Assembly: GCA_035687725.1 (NCBI GenBank)
Contig: DASRVB010000237.1
Location: 1-15,425 of the forward strand
Direction of reading: 5' to 3'
Origin: JAICNR01 sp035687725
GTDB taxonomy: Bacteria > Gemmatimonadota > Gemmatimonadetes > JACCXV01 > JAHWKZ01
DNA: 15,425 nt
This document shows positions 14,291 through 15,425 of this stretch, piece after piece (the stretch's first letter is position 1; the number at the start of each line of letters is the position of its first letter). Made by a program: the position numbers and the translations under genes. The notes below the pieces were generated by a model. That model saw only the letters and a program-made list of their open reading frames with translations. It did not search any database and was not told the origin of the DNA.

Positions 14291-15425
14291 TCACGACATT
14301 CCCTCCAGGGCGAGGGCCACGGCCTCCGCCACCGACTCGGCTTCGAGGACCTCCAGCCCATGGCTGTCCTCGAGCCCGTGGGCGCTCCCGCCCCGCGGGT
14401 CGGTCCGCTGGGCGGCGATCACCGCCCGCGAGAACCCCAGCCTCTCGGCCTCTCCGAGACGACCGGCGGTCATCCGCACGGGTCTCAGCTCGCCGGTGAG
14501 GCCTACTTCGCCGAACACCACCGTGCCGGGACCGACGGGCCGGTCGGAATGGCTCGACGCGATCGCGACGACGACCCCCAGGTCGACGGCGGGCTCGGTC
14601 AGCGTGAGCCCTCCGACGACGTTGAGGAACACGTCGCGCGCGCCGAGCCCGAAGCCGGCTCGCTTCTCCAGCACGGCGAGCAGCAGCGCGAGACGGCGGG
14701 AATCGAAGCCTCCCGCCACGCGCTGCGGCGTCCCGTACGGGCTGGGGGCGACCAGTGCCTGGACCTCGATCAGAAGCGGCCGCGTGCCCTCCAGGCAGGC
14801 CACGTGCGCCGAGCCGGCGGCTGGACGAAGGCTCCGCGCCGGGTCGAGGAAGAACGCCGAGGGGTTGTCGACGGCCTCGAGCCCGGCCCCGGTCATCCGG
14901 AACACGGCGATCTCCTGGGTCGAGCCGTACCGGTTCTTCTGCGCGCGCACCACCCGGTAGTCGTGGTGGGTGTCCCCCTCGAAGAGGAGCACCGCGTCCA
15001 CCAGGTGCTCAAGCGTCTTCGGGCCCGCGATCCAGCCGTCCTTCGTCACGTGGCCCACCAGGAACGCCGCCGCTCCACGCGTCTTGCAGAAACCCTGCAA
15101 GGACCCTGCCGCCGCCCGAACCTGGGAGACCGACCCCGGCGCGCTCGAGATGGCCGGGGAATAGACGGTCTGGACGGAGTCGCAGATGACTACTTCGGGC
15201 CCGATCTCCTCGCACGTGGCAAGCAGCGAGTCCAGCGCGGTGCCGGCGGCGATCAGGAGCCCGTCGCCCGCCACGCCCAGCCGCTCCGCCCGCAGCTTGA
15301 TCTGACCAGGCGACTCCTCTCCCGCCAGGTATAGGACCTTCCGGCTCTCGCGCGCCAGCCGGCCCGCCACCTGAAGCAGGAGCGTCGACTTTCCGATGCC
15401 CGGCTCTCCGCCCAGCAGATACAGG
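14291..15425 (-). CDS. radA: DNA repair ATPase/branch-migration protein RadA, N-terminus outside window
   Basis: RadA (Sms) is a RecA-like ATPase that acts in recombination and branch migration. The visible 377 residues start at the Walker A loop LLGGEPGIGKSTLL, at the right edge, so about the first 80-90 residues, including the four-cysteine zinc finger, are missing from the window. Also visible: EVVICDSVQTVYSP (Walker B region), the RadA-specific KNRYG (14924-14938; usually KNRFG), and a C-terminal Lon-protease-like domain (VAPSPYGTPQRVAGGFD, VGGLTLTEPAVDL, FGEVGLTGELRPV). Within the visible part there is no frameshift. The next gene starts 69 bases downstream past an inverted repeat. Its promoter lies outside the window. 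Confidence 0.96.
   Translation of the reverse strand, partial: LYLLGGEPGIGKSTLLLQVAGRLARESRKVLYLAGEESPGQIKLRAERLGVAGDGLLIAAGTALDSLLATCEEIGPEVVICDSVQTVYSPAISSAPGSVSQVRAAAGSLQGFCKTRGAAAFLVGHVTKDGWIAGPKTLEHLVDAVLLFEGDTHHDYRVVRAQKNRYGSTQEIAVFRMTGAGLEAVDNPSAFFLDPARSLRPAAGSAHVACLEGTRPLLIEVQALVAPSPYGTPQRVAGGFDSRRLALLLAVLEKRAGFGLGARDVFLNVVGGLTLTEPAVDLGVVVAIASSHSDRPVGPGTVVFGEVGLTGELRPVRMTAGRLGEAERLGFSRAVIAAQRTDPRGGSAHGLEDSHGLEVLEAESVAEAVALALEGMS

Overview
The window is GC-rich (roughly two thirds G+C by eye) and tightly packed, and every gene I can support lies on the minus strand. It looks like ordinary chromosome from an uncultured GC-rich bacterium. The mix of genes (radA with a membrane PIN/TRAM protein and ispD/ispF, a der-plsY-gpsA-merR block, a Tat-tagged TldD) would suit a lineage such as Gemmatimonadota or Candidatus Eisenbacteria, but the sequence alone does not fix the phylum. 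There is no phage, insertion sequence or CRISPR array. No stretch over 300 bases lacks a gene; the longest non-coding interval is about 210 bases (7982-8191).

In transcription order (high to low coordinates), block 1 runs from 15425 to 8192: radA (its 5' end is outside the window), a membrane PIN/TRAM protein of the YacL type, ispD and ispF (two steps of the MEP isoprenoid pathway), threonine synthase, larC (nickel-pincer cofactor chelatase) and an exported TPR protein. It ends at a clear intrinsic terminator (8126-8158). Block 2 is tRNA-Gly(CCC) with its own good sigma70-type promoter and a leader built of 29-bp tandem repeats that can form hairpins. It is followed by tldD and tldE, a protease pair whose TldD carries a twin-arginine signal. 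Block 3 starts at a promoter with a consensus -35 (4854-4883): AI-2E-family transporter, der (ribosome-assembly GTPase), plsY and gpsA (first steps of phospholipid synthesis: GpsA makes glycerol-3-phosphate, PlsY acylates it) and a MerR-type regulator. A possible next gene begins at the left edge.

The most unusual features are translational and structural. Five gene junctions are 4-base NTGA stop/start overlaps covering all four NTG codons, including two apparent CTG starts (ispD and ispF). Two other junctions carry short tandem duplications of the stop/start region. The PIN domain has lost most of its catalytic acidic residues while keeping its fold and TRAM domain. TldD appears to be exported while its partner TldE has no signal. 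The tRNA leader repeats duplicate the tRNA's own 5' strand.
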